Below, in pieces: positions 25,798 to 36,611 of a stretch of 38,955 bases of DNA. The stretch's first letter is position 1. Every line of letters begins with the position of its first letter. Source of the stretch: Caenibius sp. (GTDB lineage: Bacteria; Pseudomonadota; Alphaproteobacteria; Sphingomonadales; Sphingomonadaceae). The translations under genes were made by a program, and so were the position numbers. The notes beneath the pieces were generated by a model, which worked only from the letters and a program-made list of their open reading frames with translations, searched no databases and was not told where the DNA came from. The stretch spans positions 1 to 38,955 of the forward strand of contig JAURML010000079.1 in NCBI GenBank assembly GCA_030830695.1, read 5' to 3'.

Positions 25798-26849
25798 GCG
25801 AGGACGACAGCGGCAGGCTCAGTGCAGTATTCAGGCGCCTGATCGCCAACACCGGGCCGATCAGCCTGATGCACTACATGGGCGAGGCAAACGCACGCTA
25901 TTACGACAGCCGCGATCCCTTCGGCCATGCCGGGGATTTCGTGACCGCCCCTGAAATCAGCCAGATGTTCGGCGAACTGATCGGGCTGTGGCTGGCTGAC
26001 ATCTGGATTCGCGCGGGGCGCGAGGAACCCGTGCACTATGTCGAACTGGGGCCGGGGCGCGGTACGCTGGCACGCGATGCATTGCGCGCGGCGCGGCGTT
26101 ACGGGCTGGAACCGCGTGCGCATCTGGTAGAAAGCTCGACCGCGCTCAAGGATATCCAGCAGGTCACCATCCCGGGGGCTTTCTGGCATCACGATCTCTC
26201 CACCGTACCGATGGAAGGGCCGGTGCTGCTGGTCGCCAATGAATTCCTCGACGCGCTGCCCGTGCGTCAGCTGGTGATGACCGCGCAGGGCTGGCGCGAA
26301 CGGATGGTCGGGCTGTCAGGCGACCGGTTCGTGCCCGTGGCCGGTGCGCAACCCATGGATGCGGCGCTTCCCGAAGCGCGCCGGGCGGCTGCAGAAGGCA
26401 CCATCATTGAAACCTGCCCCGGCGCCGCTGCGGTCATGTACGAAGTGGCCGGGCGGCTGGCGGCGCAGGGCGGCGCGGCTCTGTTCATCGATTACGGTTC
26501 GGACGAAGTCTATACCGGATCGACCCTGCAGGCGGTGCGCGAACATCGCAAGGTCGACCCCTTCCTTGCGCCTGGCGAGGCAGACCTGACCGCGCATGTC
26601 GATTTCGCGACGCTGGCGACCATCGGCCAGTCGCGCGGCGCGAAATGGCTGGGTACGGTGGAACAGGGGCGCTGGCTGCGCGAATTGGGGATCGAGGCGC
26701 GGGCCGATGCGCTGTCCGAATTTGCGCCCCAGCATGCCGATGCGATCCGTTCGGCCAGGGACCGGCTGATCGGCGAAGGCCAGATGGGCGCCCTGTTCAA
26801 GGTGATGGGCTTTGCTGCTCCCCCCTGGCCCGATGGTGTGGGGTTCTGA
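25794..26849 (+). CDS. SAM-dependent methyltransferase, MidA/NDUFAF7 (DUF185) family
   Basis: A 351-residue cytoplasmic protein. The SAM site is ELGPGRG (residues 84-90). Family hallmarks are RYYDSRDPFGHAGDFVTAPE, FGELIGLW, VANEFLDALPVRQ and FIDYG. The mitochondrial homologue NDUFAF7 methylates an arginine of complex I subunit NDUFS2. Whether the bacterial protein does the same to NuoD is inference only, and no nuo genes are nearby. The ATG lies in the ATGA overlap with lgt, so translation is coupled. It converges on gyrB with 19 bp between stops. Confidence 0.9.
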   Translation: MSEDDSGRLSAVFRRLIANTGPISLMHYMGEANARYYDSRDPFGHAGDFVTAPEISQMFGELIGLWLADIWIRAGREEPVHYVELGPGRGTLARDALRAARRYGLEPRAHLVESSTALKDIQQVTIPGAFWHHDLSTVPMEGPVLLVANEFLDALPVRQLVMTAQGWRERMVGLSGDRFVPVAGAQPMDAALPEARRAAAEGTIIETCPGAAAVMYEVAGRLAAQGGAALFIDYGSDEVYTGSTLQAVREHRKVDPFLAPGEADLTAHVDFATLATIGQSRGAKWLGTVEQGRWLRELGIEARADALSEFAPQHADAIRSARDRLIGEGQMGALFKVMGFAAPPWPDGVGF

Positions 26850-26868
26850 GCCTGGTCGGCGAAGCCCC

Positions 26869-29514
<2,646 letters not shown>

Positions 29515-29525
29515 TCATGATGCGC

Positions 29526-29609
29526 TTAAAGCAGGGTGACGGCAAACATCAGCCCGCTGGTCGAAGCAGCAATAATGATCGGAAAGACCTGATTGGCAAT
29601 TGCACGCAT
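29526..29609 (-). CDS. Putative 27-residue hydrophobic membrane peptide
   Basis: The translation reads MRAIANQVFPIIIAASTSGL and then MFAVTLL: a short basic start and one hydrophobic span, so insertion in the membrane is likely. Support for expression is good. AGAGGAG (29616-29622) lies 6 bases before the ATG, the best Shine-Dalgarno placement in this part of the window, and a strong terminator follows 27 bases after the stop. No family is recognised. The frame is open upstream to 29717, but the longer version has no comparable ribosome binding site. The function could be a small membrane regulator or a type I toxin-like peptide; no antisense RNA was identified. Confidence 0.6.
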   Translation of the reverse strand: MRAIANQVFPIIIAASTSGLMFAVTLL

Positions 29610-29811
29610 GGTATTCTCCTCTGGTTGAATACCCTTCACGGCTCCATCGCCCGTCCATTTCCACGCCTGATCAATTCTGCAAAGCGGAACATTTCGCAAT
29701 CGCAAAAACCTCCACACACCTTGCTATTTTTGCAACTGAGCGTGTAAGCATGCCTGAGGCTACGATTTTCTATGGCATTGGCGCGGGCGTTTCATGTGCT
29801 AAACACAGGCC

Positions 29812-30588
29812 ATGAAGCGCGAACGTTACGAAGAACTGCTGGAGGAACTGCAGCTGGAGCTGGCCGGGATGGCGCGCTGGGCCAGGGCGAAGGGCGAACG
29901 CATCTGCGTGATCTTCGAAGGGCGTGACACGGCGGGCAAGGGCGGCGCGATCAAGGCGATCAGCGAACGGCTCGACACGCGCCAGTTCCGCATCATGGCG
30001 CTGTCCAGGCCCACCGAGACGGAACGGTCGCAATGGTACTTCCAGCGCTATGTCCCGCATCTGCCTGCGGCCGGGGAGATCGTGCTGATGGACCGCAGCT
30101 GGTACAACCGCGCGGGGGTGGAGAAGGTCATGGGCTTTGCCAGCGAAGCCCAGGTCGAGACCTTCCTGCGCGAAGCGCCGGTATTCGAGAAGATGCTGGT
30201 CGATGACGGTATCCGCCTGTTCAAATACTGGCTGACCTGCGACCAGGCGAAGCAGGAGGAACGCTTCGCCGAACGGCGCGAAGATCCGCTCAAGCGCTGG
30301 AAGCTCTCGCCGATCGATGTCGAGGCGCGCGGCCGCTATGCCGATTACACCGCCGCGCGCGAAGCGATGCTGGCCGCAACGCACAGCGGCTGGGCGCCCT
30401 GGACACTGGTTGATTTCAACGACCAGCGCCAGGGATGCATCACCCTCATCCGCAATCTGCTGGATCGCCTGCCCGACACAGCGGTGGCGCCTGATGGACT
30501 GGAGTGGCCCGCGCTTGGCCATCCGCCGTTGCAAGAGGCGTTCACCCTGTTGCAGCCTATCGCGCATTACCCCGGCGGGGAGGACTGA
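29812..30588 (+). CDS. ppk2: Polyphosphate kinase 2 (PPK2 family, short class I type)
   Basis: PPK2 moves phosphate between polyphosphate and nucleotides, usually making NTPs from NDPs or NDPs from NMPs. The 258-residue single-domain protein has Walker A GRDTAGKGG (37-45), Walker B LMDRSWYNRAGVE (Asp94), a lid with EERFAERREDPLKRWKLSP, and WTLVDFNDQRQGCITLI. The nucleotide preference cannot be told from these motifs. ATG 29812 has only a weak AGG upstream. A 70-residue gene follows 4 bases after the stop, so they are probably cotranscribed. Confidence 0.94.
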   Translation: MKRERYEELLEELQLELAGMARWARAKGERICVIFEGRDTAGKGGAIKAISERLDTRQFRIMALSRPTETERSQWYFQRYVPHLPAAGEIVLMDRSWYNRAGVEKVMGFASEAQVETFLREAPVFEKMLVDDGIRLFKYWLTCDQAKQEERFAERREDPLKRWKLSPIDVEARGRYADYTAAREAMLAATHSGWAPWTLVDFNDQRQGCITLIRNLLDRLPDTAVAPDGLEWPALGHPPLQEAFTLLQPIAHYPGGED

Positions 30589-30592
30589 CGCG

Positions 30593-30805
30593 GTGCCGCC
30601 CCTTGCGCATACCGCCGCTACCTTTGCAGGCTGGCTTGCCCGCCTGCGTCAGGAGGCGGTCGAGCGCGAGCTTGAATGGATGGTCTGCTCCACCGGTGCG
30701 GCGGAACAGGCGGCCTATGCCGAAGGCCTCAGCCCCGGCGACTATCTCGACCGGCTGGAGGCGATGAGCGAGTGGCGCGGCTGCGGCTGCGGCGGAGGGA
30801 GTTGA
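30593..30805 (+). CDS. Small hypothetical protein with Cys-Gly-Cys-Gly tail (70 aa)
   Basis: No family is recognised. GTG 30593 is preceded by GGGGAGGA (30577-30584), which lies inside the end of ppk2, so translation is probably coupled to that gene. The protein is helical and acidic-basic mixed (AGWLARLRQEAVERELEWM, then YAEGLSPGDYLDRLEAMSEW), with one internal Cys (VCSTGAAEQ) and a C-terminus ending RGCGCGGGS. The tail could bind a metal or be a modification site, but this is a guess. A longer open frame overlapping ppk2 was not accepted because the overlap is non-conserved shadow sequence. Confidence 0.6.
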   Translation: MPPLAHTAATFAGWLARLRQEAVERELEWMVCSTGAAEQAAYAEGLSPGDYLDRLEAMSEWRGCGCGGGS

Positions 30806-30826
30806 ACGGGCGCTGACCCGGCCCGG

Positions 30827-31945
30827 TCAGGCCGCCGTCTGGGCATAAGTGGGATAATCGCTATAGCCCTTTTCTTCGCCGACATAGGCATAGTCGAAAT
30901 TGACCTCGGCCAGCGGCAGCCCATCGCGAAAGCGGGTGACGAGGTCCGGATTGGCCATGAAGGGCCGCCCGAAGGAGATCGCTTCGGCCGCGCCACGGGC
31001 GATGAAGTCCGCGCCTTCTTCCGCGCTGAACCCGCCGTTCTGGATGACCGCGCCCCTGTAAGTGGCGCGCAGCTGTTCCATCACCGGATCGTCGGGCAGA
31101 TCCATGAAACCGGCATGAATCGGCTCTATCAGGTGGACATAGGCCAGCCCGGCGGCTTCGGCGATGGTCCCGATGGCATGCGCGAGGGCGCCGGGATTTT
31201 CATCTTCCATCCCCTTGCGCTTGCTGGTCGGGCTGATGCGAAGGCCCACCCGGCCAGCTTCCACCTTCGCCGTCACCGCAGCGATCACCTCGCGCAGGAA
31301 GCGCGTGCGGTTTTCCAGACTACCGCCATAGCCATCGGTGCGCCGGTTCGTGGAGGAGGTCAGAAACTGGTCAATCAGATAACCATTGGCGCCGTGGATT
31401 TCCACGCCGTCGAACCCGGCCTCCAGCGCGTTGGCGGCGCCTTGCGCATAGGCCGCCACCATTTCGTCAATATCGGCCTGCGTCATCTCGCGCGGGGTGA
31501 CAAACGGCTTCATCGGCAGGAACAGGCTGTCATCGCCCGGCGCGCGCGGGGCAAAGGTTTCGCCTTCCGCCGCGATGGGTGACGGGGCGATCGGCTGCGC
31601 GCCGCCATTATAGTCAGGCAGCACCAGTCGCCCCATGTGCCAGATCTGGCAGAAGATGCGCCCGCCCGCATCATGGACGGCCCCGGTCACGCCTTTCCAG
31701 CCCACAAGCTGTTCGGCCGACCAGATGCCCGGTACCCGGTACCAGCCCATGCCGCTGGGATGCACCGCCGTCGCCTCGCTGATCAGCAGGCCCGCATCGG
31801 CGCGCTGCGCATAATAGGTGCCCATTACCGGCTGGGGGACATTGGCTTCACTGGCGCGCCCGCGGGTGAGCGGGGCCATGATGATGCGATTGGGCAGATC
31901 GAGCGAGCCGAGCGTCAGCGGCTGGAACAGGGGGTCAACGGACAT
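30827..31945 (-). CDS. Old Yellow Enzyme family NADH:flavin oxidoreductase / ene-reductase
   Basis: An FMN-dependent reductase of activated C=C bonds (enones, maleimides) or nitro compounds, of the NemA/PETN-reductase type. The 372-residue TIM barrel shows PNRIIMAPLTRGRA, LISEATAV, CQIWHMGRL, the substrate-anion site HGANGYLIDQFL (His184, Asn187, proton donor Tyr189), TDGYGGSLENRTRF, then GLRISP and AISFGRPFMANPDL for FMN phosphate. The physiological substrate is unknown. The ATG is at 31945. It diverges from the small membrane-protein gene at 32068. Confidence 0.94.
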   Translation of the reverse strand: MSVDPLFQPLTLGSLDLPNRIIMAPLTRGRASEANVPQPVMGTYYAQRADAGLLISEATAVHPSGMGWYRVPGIWSAEQLVGWKGVTGAVHDAGGRIFCQIWHMGRLVLPDYNGGAQPIAPSPIAAEGETFAPRAPGDDSLFLPMKPFVTPREMTQADIDEMVAAYAQGAANALEAGFDGVEIHGANGYLIDQFLTSSTNRRTDGYGGSLENRTRFLREVIAAVTAKVEAGRVGLRISPTSKRKGMEDENPGALAHAIGTIAEAAGLAYVHLIEPIHAGFMDLPDDPVMEQLRATYRGAVIQNGGFSAEEGADFIARGAAEAISFGRPFMANPDLVTRFRDGLPLAEVNFDYAYVGEEKGYSDYPTYAQTAA

Positions 31946-32067
31946 GGGGAGCCTTCAAATTGATAAACGGATTTACCTGTCCCTAGCCTGCGGATGACGC
32001 AGAGGGAAGAGGCTGGCGGTGCGACTGGTGCTGAGGTAATCTGCCGACAACGACAAGGAGGCAGGAC

Positions 32068-32487
32068 ATGGCGCAGTTTGACGATCAGGGGCGGCCGGTT
32101 GGCGATACGTCGCGGCCCGTATCCTCCGCGCGGGTCCCGGGTACTGCCAACAGCTTCGATTTCAACCGGCCCACGGCCATCAGCCTGCTCTATCTCTCCT
32201 CGTGCGTTCTCGGGGTGACGGCGCTGATTGGCCTCGTCCTCGCCTATGTCTGGCGCGGGGAGACGCAGGCCGTGGCCGCTTGGGAAACGTCCCATTTCAC
32301 TTATCTCATCCGCACCTTCTGGATTGGCCTTGCCGGTGCGATGGTCAGCGTATTGCTGATGATTGTGCTGATCGGCTTCGTGCTGATCATCGGCGTGGCA
32401 GTGTGGGTGATCGTGCGTTGCGTGCTCAGCCTGGTCAGCGCGCAAAAGCAGGAGCCGATGGCTGACGCCCTAACCTGGTGGGTCTGA
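32068..32487 (+). CDS. Small membrane protein, DUF4870/Tic20-like
   Basis: A 139-residue protein with a hydrophilic N-terminus (about 35 residues) followed by hydrophobic segments: about 38-60 (TAISLLYLSSCVLGVTALIG) and a long stretch about 85-125 that can hold two helices. The pattern of tandem membrane helices with a polar loop and a Gln-Glu-Pro end resembles the DUF4870/Tic20-like family, whose role is unknown. AAGGAGG lies about 8 bases before the ATG, a strong ribosome binding site. It stands alone, with about 120 bp to the divergent oxidoreductase gene. Confidence 0.75.
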   Translation: MAQFDDQGRPVGDTSRPVSSARVPGTANSFDFNRPTAISLLYLSSCVLGVTALIGLVLAYVWRGETQAVAAWETSHFTYLIRTFWIGLAGAMVSVLLMIVLIGFVLIIGVAVWVIVRCVLSLVSAQKQEPMADALTWWV

Positions 32488-32556
32488 GGATTCGTTCATT
32501 CCGCCCGCCCGAATCGGACACATCAAAAGGCTAAAATTCGGTCACTTCCCGCTCTG

Positions 32557-32576
32557 TCTGGAACAGCGGTTCCGGA
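32557..32576. repeat. Short inverted repeat after the DUF4870-like gene
   Basis: TCTGGAAC and GTTCCGGA pair around AGCG (8 bp, one G-T pair) within the 154-bp space between two convergent genes. No T run follows on either strand, so termination is possible but not well supported. I see nothing else in this spacer. Confidence 0.3.
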
Positions 32577-32641
32577 AGAGCGCTTGCGCGGCCATCCGTC
32601 CCAGATGGCAGCTTCATTGCCTGTCGGAAAGTGCCCCGAAC

Positions 32642-32947
32642 CTAGTCGCCATTCTCGCAGGCAATGCCGTTACGGTCCCGGTCCAGATGCGGGGAATAGC
32701 CGGGTTCGCCCTCGCGCATCGGAGCATAGCCGGCCGCGCGCGCCTCGCTGCAATAGGCGAAGAAAATGCCCTTCACCCGGGTGTCCTTGCGGTAGCGGGC
32801 AGACCACGGATTGTCAGCTGACATATGCGGCATGGCACTGTCCGGGCTGATGGTGACGTCAGGCAGGGCCGGGCGCGCCAGCCACACCACGAGCGTCGCC
32901 AGCGCCGCTACGGTCCACCCCAATGTGCTCCCGATACTGCGCGTCAT
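32642..32947 (-). CDS. Membrane-anchored Excalibur calcium-binding domain protein
   Basis: A 101-residue protein with one N-terminal hydrophobic segment (about 11-24, TVAALATLVVWLA) and a C-terminal Excalibur domain. Cys66 lies in AYCSEARAAGYAP, then GEPGYSPHLDRDRNGIACE ends with Cys97. The two Cys probably form a disulfide, and the LDRDRNG loop (Asp89-Asn93) is the EF-hand-like calcium site. The fold therefore faces the periplasm or cell surface. Function within the family is unclear; such domains also occur fused to surface nucleases. The stop is TAG at 32642. It is a second calcium-binding exported protein in the window, besides the EF-hand protein. Confidence 0.82.
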   Translation of the reverse strand: MTRSIGSTLGWTVAALATLVVWLARPALPDVTISPDSAMPHMSADNPWSARYRKDTRVKGIFFAYCSEARAAGYAPMREGEPGYSPHLDRDRNGIACENGD

Positions 32948-33018
32948 GGCGCGGGTTTGCCTAAAAAGGGGTTAGGATGGGGTTAAGGGGTGTCCGTGCC
33001 GCCCTCGTCACCCTCCGC

Positions 33019-33128
33019 GATCCTCGCCACTCCCGCGCAGGCGGGGGGCCAGGTAACGCTGGATTTTTAGTGGAGCAGCCCGTTTTCCCGAGAGCTTATA
33101 TAGGCCCCTGCCTTCGCAGGGGCGAAGG
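33019..33128. repeat. Intergenic hairpin pair, probably a degenerate dispersed repeat
   Basis: The 214-bp gap between the Excalibur gene and nrdB holds two hairpins: CCCGC-GCAG-GCGGG (33032-33045) and CCCCTGC-CTTC-GCAGGGG (33105-33122). Both carry the CCCGCG-CAGGCGGG / CCTTCGCAGGGG type of core that recurs between genes in many sphingomonads. I rely on memory for that comparison. They lie about 60 bases apart around a TTTTT and a TATATA stretch. It may also end nrdB transcription, but no T run follows on the minus strand. Confidence 0.45.
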
Positions 33129-33161
33129 GTCAGGGACGGTCCGATATCCGGGCCGCGCCCA

Positions 33162-34229
33162 TCACTCTGCCGCTTGTGCGCCGCCCGTGCCGCTGTCGCC
33201 GAACATGTCCGGTTCGCCTTCGTCCACCGGGCCCTGTTCATTGGCGGCGCTGGCCTTGCGCCGCGCATCGAAACTGGCCCAGACATCGTTCCAGTTGCCG
33301 CGCGTTGCGCCCTTGGAATATTCGGTGGCCCGCGTTTCGAAGAAATTGGCGTGTTCCACCCCGTTCAGCAACGGTGCCAGCCACGGCAGCGGGTGATCGT
33401 CCACCATGTAGATCGACGGCAGGCCAAGCTGACCCAGCCGCCAGTCCGCAATATAGCGGATGTATTTCTTGATCTCGCGCGCGGTCATCCCCGGCACCGG
33501 CCCGGCTTCGAACGCCAGATCGATGAAGGCGTCTTCCAGCCGCACCGTTTTCTGGCAGCAATCGATGATGTCTTCCTTGACGGCCTTGGTCAGGCAGCCG
33601 CGCTCCTTGACGAAGGCGTGGAACAGGCGGGTGATTCCTTCGCAGTGCAGGCTTTCGTCGCGCACTGACCAGGTCACGATCTGGCCCATCCCCTTCATCT
33701 TGTTGAAGCGGGGGAAGTTCATCAGCATGGCGAAGCTGGCGAACAGCTGCAGCCCTTCGGTGAATCCGCCAAACATGGCCAGTGTGCGGGCGATATCCTC
33801 GTCGCTGTCCACGCCGAACTGCTGCAGGTAATCGTGCTTGTCGCGCATTTCCTGATATTCCAGGAACATGCCATATTCGCTTTCGGGCATGCCGATGGTG
33901 TCCAGAAGATGCGAATAGGCAGCGATGTGAATCGTCTCCATGTTGGAGAAGGCGGCCAGCATCATCTTCACTTCGGTCGGCTTGAACACCCGGCCGTACT
34001 TGTCGTGATAGCAATCCTGCACTTCCACATCGGCCTGCGTGAAGAAGCGGAAGATCTGCGTCAGCAGGTTGCGTTCGTGATCGGACAGCTTCTGCGCCCA
34101 GTCGCGACAATCCTCGCCCAGCGGGACCTCCTCGGGCATCCAGTGGACCTGCTGCTGACGCTTCCAGAATTCATAGGCCCAGGGATATTCGAAGGGCTTG
34201 TAGGTCTTGCGGGCTTCGAGAAGGGACAT
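33162..34229 (-). CDS. nrdB: Class Ia ribonucleotide reductase, beta (radical) subunit
   Basis: It houses the diiron-tyrosyl radical used by NrdA to make deoxyribonucleotides. In the 355-residue protein the metal and radical residues fit the E. coli spacing exactly: Asp67, Glu98 and His101 (METIH) and Tyr105 (AAYSH), followed by RDESLHCEG holding the second Glu and His. The last part (about 325-355) is Asp/Gly/Ala-rich, and the flexible C-terminus would bind NrdA. There is no N-terminal ATP-cone: the protein begins directly with ARKTYKPFEYPWAYEFW. It follows nrdA after 90 bp that include a GGCC-GCAA-GGCC tetraloop hairpin. Confidence 0.96.
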   Translation of the reverse strand: MSLLEARKTYKPFEYPWAYEFWKRQQQVHWMPEEVPLGEDCRDWAQKLSDHERNLLTQIFRFFTQADVEVQDCYHDKYGRVFKPTEVKMMLAAFSNMETIHIAAYSHLLDTIGMPESEYGMFLEYQEMRDKHDYLQQFGVDSDEDIARTLAMFGGFTEGLQLFASFAMLMNFPRFNKMKGMGQIVTWSVRDESLHCEGITRLFHAFVKERGCLTKAVKEDIIDCCQKTVRLEDAFIDLAFEAGPVPGMTAREIKKYIRYIADWRLGQLGLPSIYMVDDHPLPWLAPLLNGVEHANFFETRATEYSKGATRGNWNDVWASFDARRKASAANEQGPVDEGEPDMFGDSGTGGAQAAE

Positions 34230-34319
34230 CGTCTGGGACTCCGAAAATCTGATCGTCCGGGCCTTGCGGCCTCATAGCACAAAAGGTGCGGTTACTGGCA
34301 GGCCGTCACTGACCGGCCC

Positions 34320-36365
34320 TCACTGGCACGCGAGGCATTCCTCGTAATCGGTCTGTTCGCCGGCGGAGAGTTCGAACTTGGGCGCGTCAGCCGTGTTGTC
34401 CGCTTCCACCCCGCCAGCAAACCCGGCGCGCTGCACCGATTTGCTGCGCAGGTAATAGAGTGACTTGATGCCCTTCTCCCACGCCTGGAAGTGCAGCATC
34501 ATCAGGTCCCACTTGTCGACATCGGCCGGGATGAAGAGGTTGAGGCTCTGCGCCTGGTCAATGAAGGGCGCCCGGTCCGCCGCGAATTCCAGCAGCCAGC
34601 GCTGGTCGATTTCGAAGCTGGTCTTGTAGACGGCCTTTTCTTCGGGGCTGAGGAAATCGAGATGCTGGACTGATCCGCCCTTTTCAAGGATCGAGTTCCA
34701 CACATTGGTGGAGTCCTTCGATTTTTCGGCCAGCAGCTTTTCCAGATAGGGGTTCTTGACCACGAAGCTGCCGGACAGCGTCTTGTGCGTGTAGATATTG
34801 GCCGGGATCGGTTCGATGCAGGCGCTGGTGCCGCCGCAGATAATGCTGATCGACGCGGTCGGCGCGATCGCCATCTTGCATGAAAACCGTTCCATCACGC
34901 CCTGTTCCGCCGCATCGGGGCAGGCTCCGCGTTCAGTGGCGAGCAGGGCCGACGCCTCATTCGCCTTGGCGCTGATGTGCTTGAACATCTTGAGGTTCCA
35001 GGCCTTGGCCATCGCGCTTTCGATCGCGATCCCCTTGGACTGGAGGAAGGAGTGATAGCCCATGACCCCAAGGCCAACCGAACGTTCGCGGCTGGCCGAA
35101 TATTTGGCTCGCGCCATTTCATCGGGCGCGCGGTCGATATAATCCTGCAGCACATTGTCGAGGAAGCGCATCACATCCTCGATGAACTGCTTGTCGCCGT
35201 TCCATTCGTCCCAGTTTTCGAGGTTGAGCGAGGACAGGCAGCACACCGCCGTGCGATCATTGCCGAGGTGATCGCGGCCCGTGGGCAGGGTGATTTCCGA
35301 ACACAGGTTGGAGGTGGAAACCTTCAGCCCCAGTTCGCGGTGATGCGCGGGCATCATCCGGTTCACCGTGTCGGAAAAGACGATATAGGGTTCGCCCGTG
35401 GCGAGGCGGGTTTCGACCAGCTTCTGGAACAGCGAACGCGCATCCACTGTCGCGCGCACGCTGCCGTCCTTGGGCGAACGAAGCGCGAATTCGGCCCCTT
35501 CGCGCACCGCCTGCATGAATTCGTCAGTCAGCAATACGCCGTGATGGAGGTTCAGTGCCTTGCGGTTGAAATCCCCCGAAGGCTTGCGAATTTCGAGGAA
35601 CTCCTCGATCTCGGGATGGGAGATGTCGAGATAGCAGGCGGCCGAACCGCGCCGCAGCGAGCCTTGCGAAATCGCCAGCGTCAGGCTGTCCATTACTCGT
35701 ACGAAGGGGATGATGCCGCTGGTCTTGCCGTTGAGGCCGACCGGTTCGCCGATCCCGCGCACCTGGCCCCAGTACGTGCCGATGCCGCCGCCGCGCGATG
35801 CCAGCCAGACATTTTCGTTCCATGTGTTGACGATGCCTTCGAGGCTGTCATCGACCGAATTGAGATAGCAGGAAATGGGCAGGCCGCGCCCGGTGCCGCC
35901 ATTCGACAGGACCGGGGTTGCGGGCATGAACCACAGCTTCGAGATATAGTCGTAAAGCCGCTGGGCGTGGTCCTGATCGTCAGCATAGGCATCGGCCACG
36001 CGCGCGAACAGGTCCTGGAAATTTTCGCCCGGCAGCAGATAGCGGTCAATCAGCGTTTCCTTGCCGAATTCGGTCAGCAGCGCATCGCGGCTGACGTCAG
36101 TCTGGATGGTGAAGCGGCGGTCACGCACGCCCTTGCTGTCAATCGGTTCGGCCGCAGCCTTCGCCACTTGCGCCATGGCCTGCGCGGCTTTTTCCGCAAC
36201 CAGTCCTTCAGATCCCTGATCCGTCTTGCTCATGCTCACCGCCGGGGTTTGCGCCTTTCCATCTGCATCAGGCGTTGCGGCAGGCTTTGCGGGCGCAACG
36301 GCCGCGGCTTCGACAGCCTCCGTTTCAAGCGCCATGTCCGATCCGTCTCCAGTCCTGAAATCCAT
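34320..36365 (-). CDS. nrdA: Class Ia ribonucleotide reductase, alpha (catalytic) subunit
   Basis: It reduces ribonucleoside diphosphates. The 681-residue version is shorter than E. coli NrdA (761). Catalytic residues are visible: Cys166 (PISCYLNS) and Cys375 (AVCCLSS) as the redox pair, Asn353-Cys355-Glu357 in SNLCSEITLP, the radical-transfer pair Tyr637-Tyr638 (SLYYLRSK), and the C-terminal shuttle cysteines Cys677 and Cys680 (ECLACQ). The first ~80 residues are Ala/Glu-rich low complexity with no ATP-cone. ATG 36365 follows GGGGGA by 4 bases. An in-frame ATG at 36335 is possible, while the frame upstream to 36461 is unlikely. Two NrdR-box-like sites lie upstream. Confidence 0.95.
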   Translation of the reverse strand: MDFRTGDGSDMALETEAVEAAAVAPAKPAATPDADGKAQTPAVSMSKTDQGSEGLVAEKAAQAMAQVAKAAAEPIDSKGVRDRRFTIQTDVSRDALLTEFGKETLIDRYLLPGENFQDLFARVADAYADDQDHAQRLYDYISKLWFMPATPVLSNGGTGRGLPISCYLNSVDDSLEGIVNTWNENVWLASRGGGIGTYWGQVRGIGEPVGLNGKTSGIIPFVRVMDSLTLAISQGSLRRGSAACYLDISHPEIEEFLEIRKPSGDFNRKALNLHHGVLLTDEFMQAVREGAEFALRSPKDGSVRATVDARSLFQKLVETRLATGEPYIVFSDTVNRMMPAHHRELGLKVSTSNLCSEITLPTGRDHLGNDRTAVCCLSSLNLENWDEWNGDKQFIEDVMRFLDNVLQDYIDRAPDEMARAKYSASRERSVGLGVMGYHSFLQSKGIAIESAMAKAWNLKMFKHISAKANEASALLATERGACPDAAEQGVMERFSCKMAIAPTASISIICGGTSACIEPIPANIYTHKTLSGSFVVKNPYLEKLLAEKSKDSTNVWNSILEKGGSVQHLDFLSPEEKAVYKTSFEIDQRWLLEFAADRAPFIDQAQSLNLFIPADVDKWDLMMLHFQAWEKGIKSLYYLRSKSVQRAGFAGGVEADNTADAPKFELSAGEQTDYEECLACQ

Positions 36366-36577
36366 TATATCCCCCGGTTCCACCCTTGTCCGCGCAACGG
36401 CGTTGCCGCCATCGCTGTTCCGCATTCGTTCGAATCGACCGGGTAGCCCCCAGCCTATCATTTCGCCGGGTCGAGAAGGGAAAAACTTATCCCCCGACTG
36501 TCCCCAGCTTCCGGTCTGCCGGGGCTTCCCGCCGACCCGAATCCGCTTTGCTGGCCATTCTCGGCCCCGCAGCGTTG

Positions 36578-36593
36578 AATCTAGGTCTAGTGG
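36578..36593. promoter_or_regulatory. Candidate NrdR box 1 upstream of nrdA
   Basis: AATCTAGGTCTAGTGG has the CTA-N4-TAG core of NrdR boxes (consensus acaCwAtATaTwGtgt) and matches about 10 of 16 positions; the left half is weak. Its centre is 34 bp from that of the second site, a little more than the 31-32 bp usually reported. NrdR is an ATP/dATP-sensing repressor of ribonucleotide reductase genes and is not encoded in this window. Confidence 0.5.
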
Positions 36594-36611
36594 GTGCCCC
36601 CCGGTACCGCA

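Noticed and set aside
34977-36446. A 489-residue plus-strand open frame opposite nrdA
   Set aside because: It mirrors the nrdA codon pattern and has no recognisable domain; nrdA motifs are complete.
36486-36494. A TTATCCCCC sequence resembling a DnaA box near nrdA
   Set aside because: It matches the consensus imperfectly, stands alone, and no other box is nearby.
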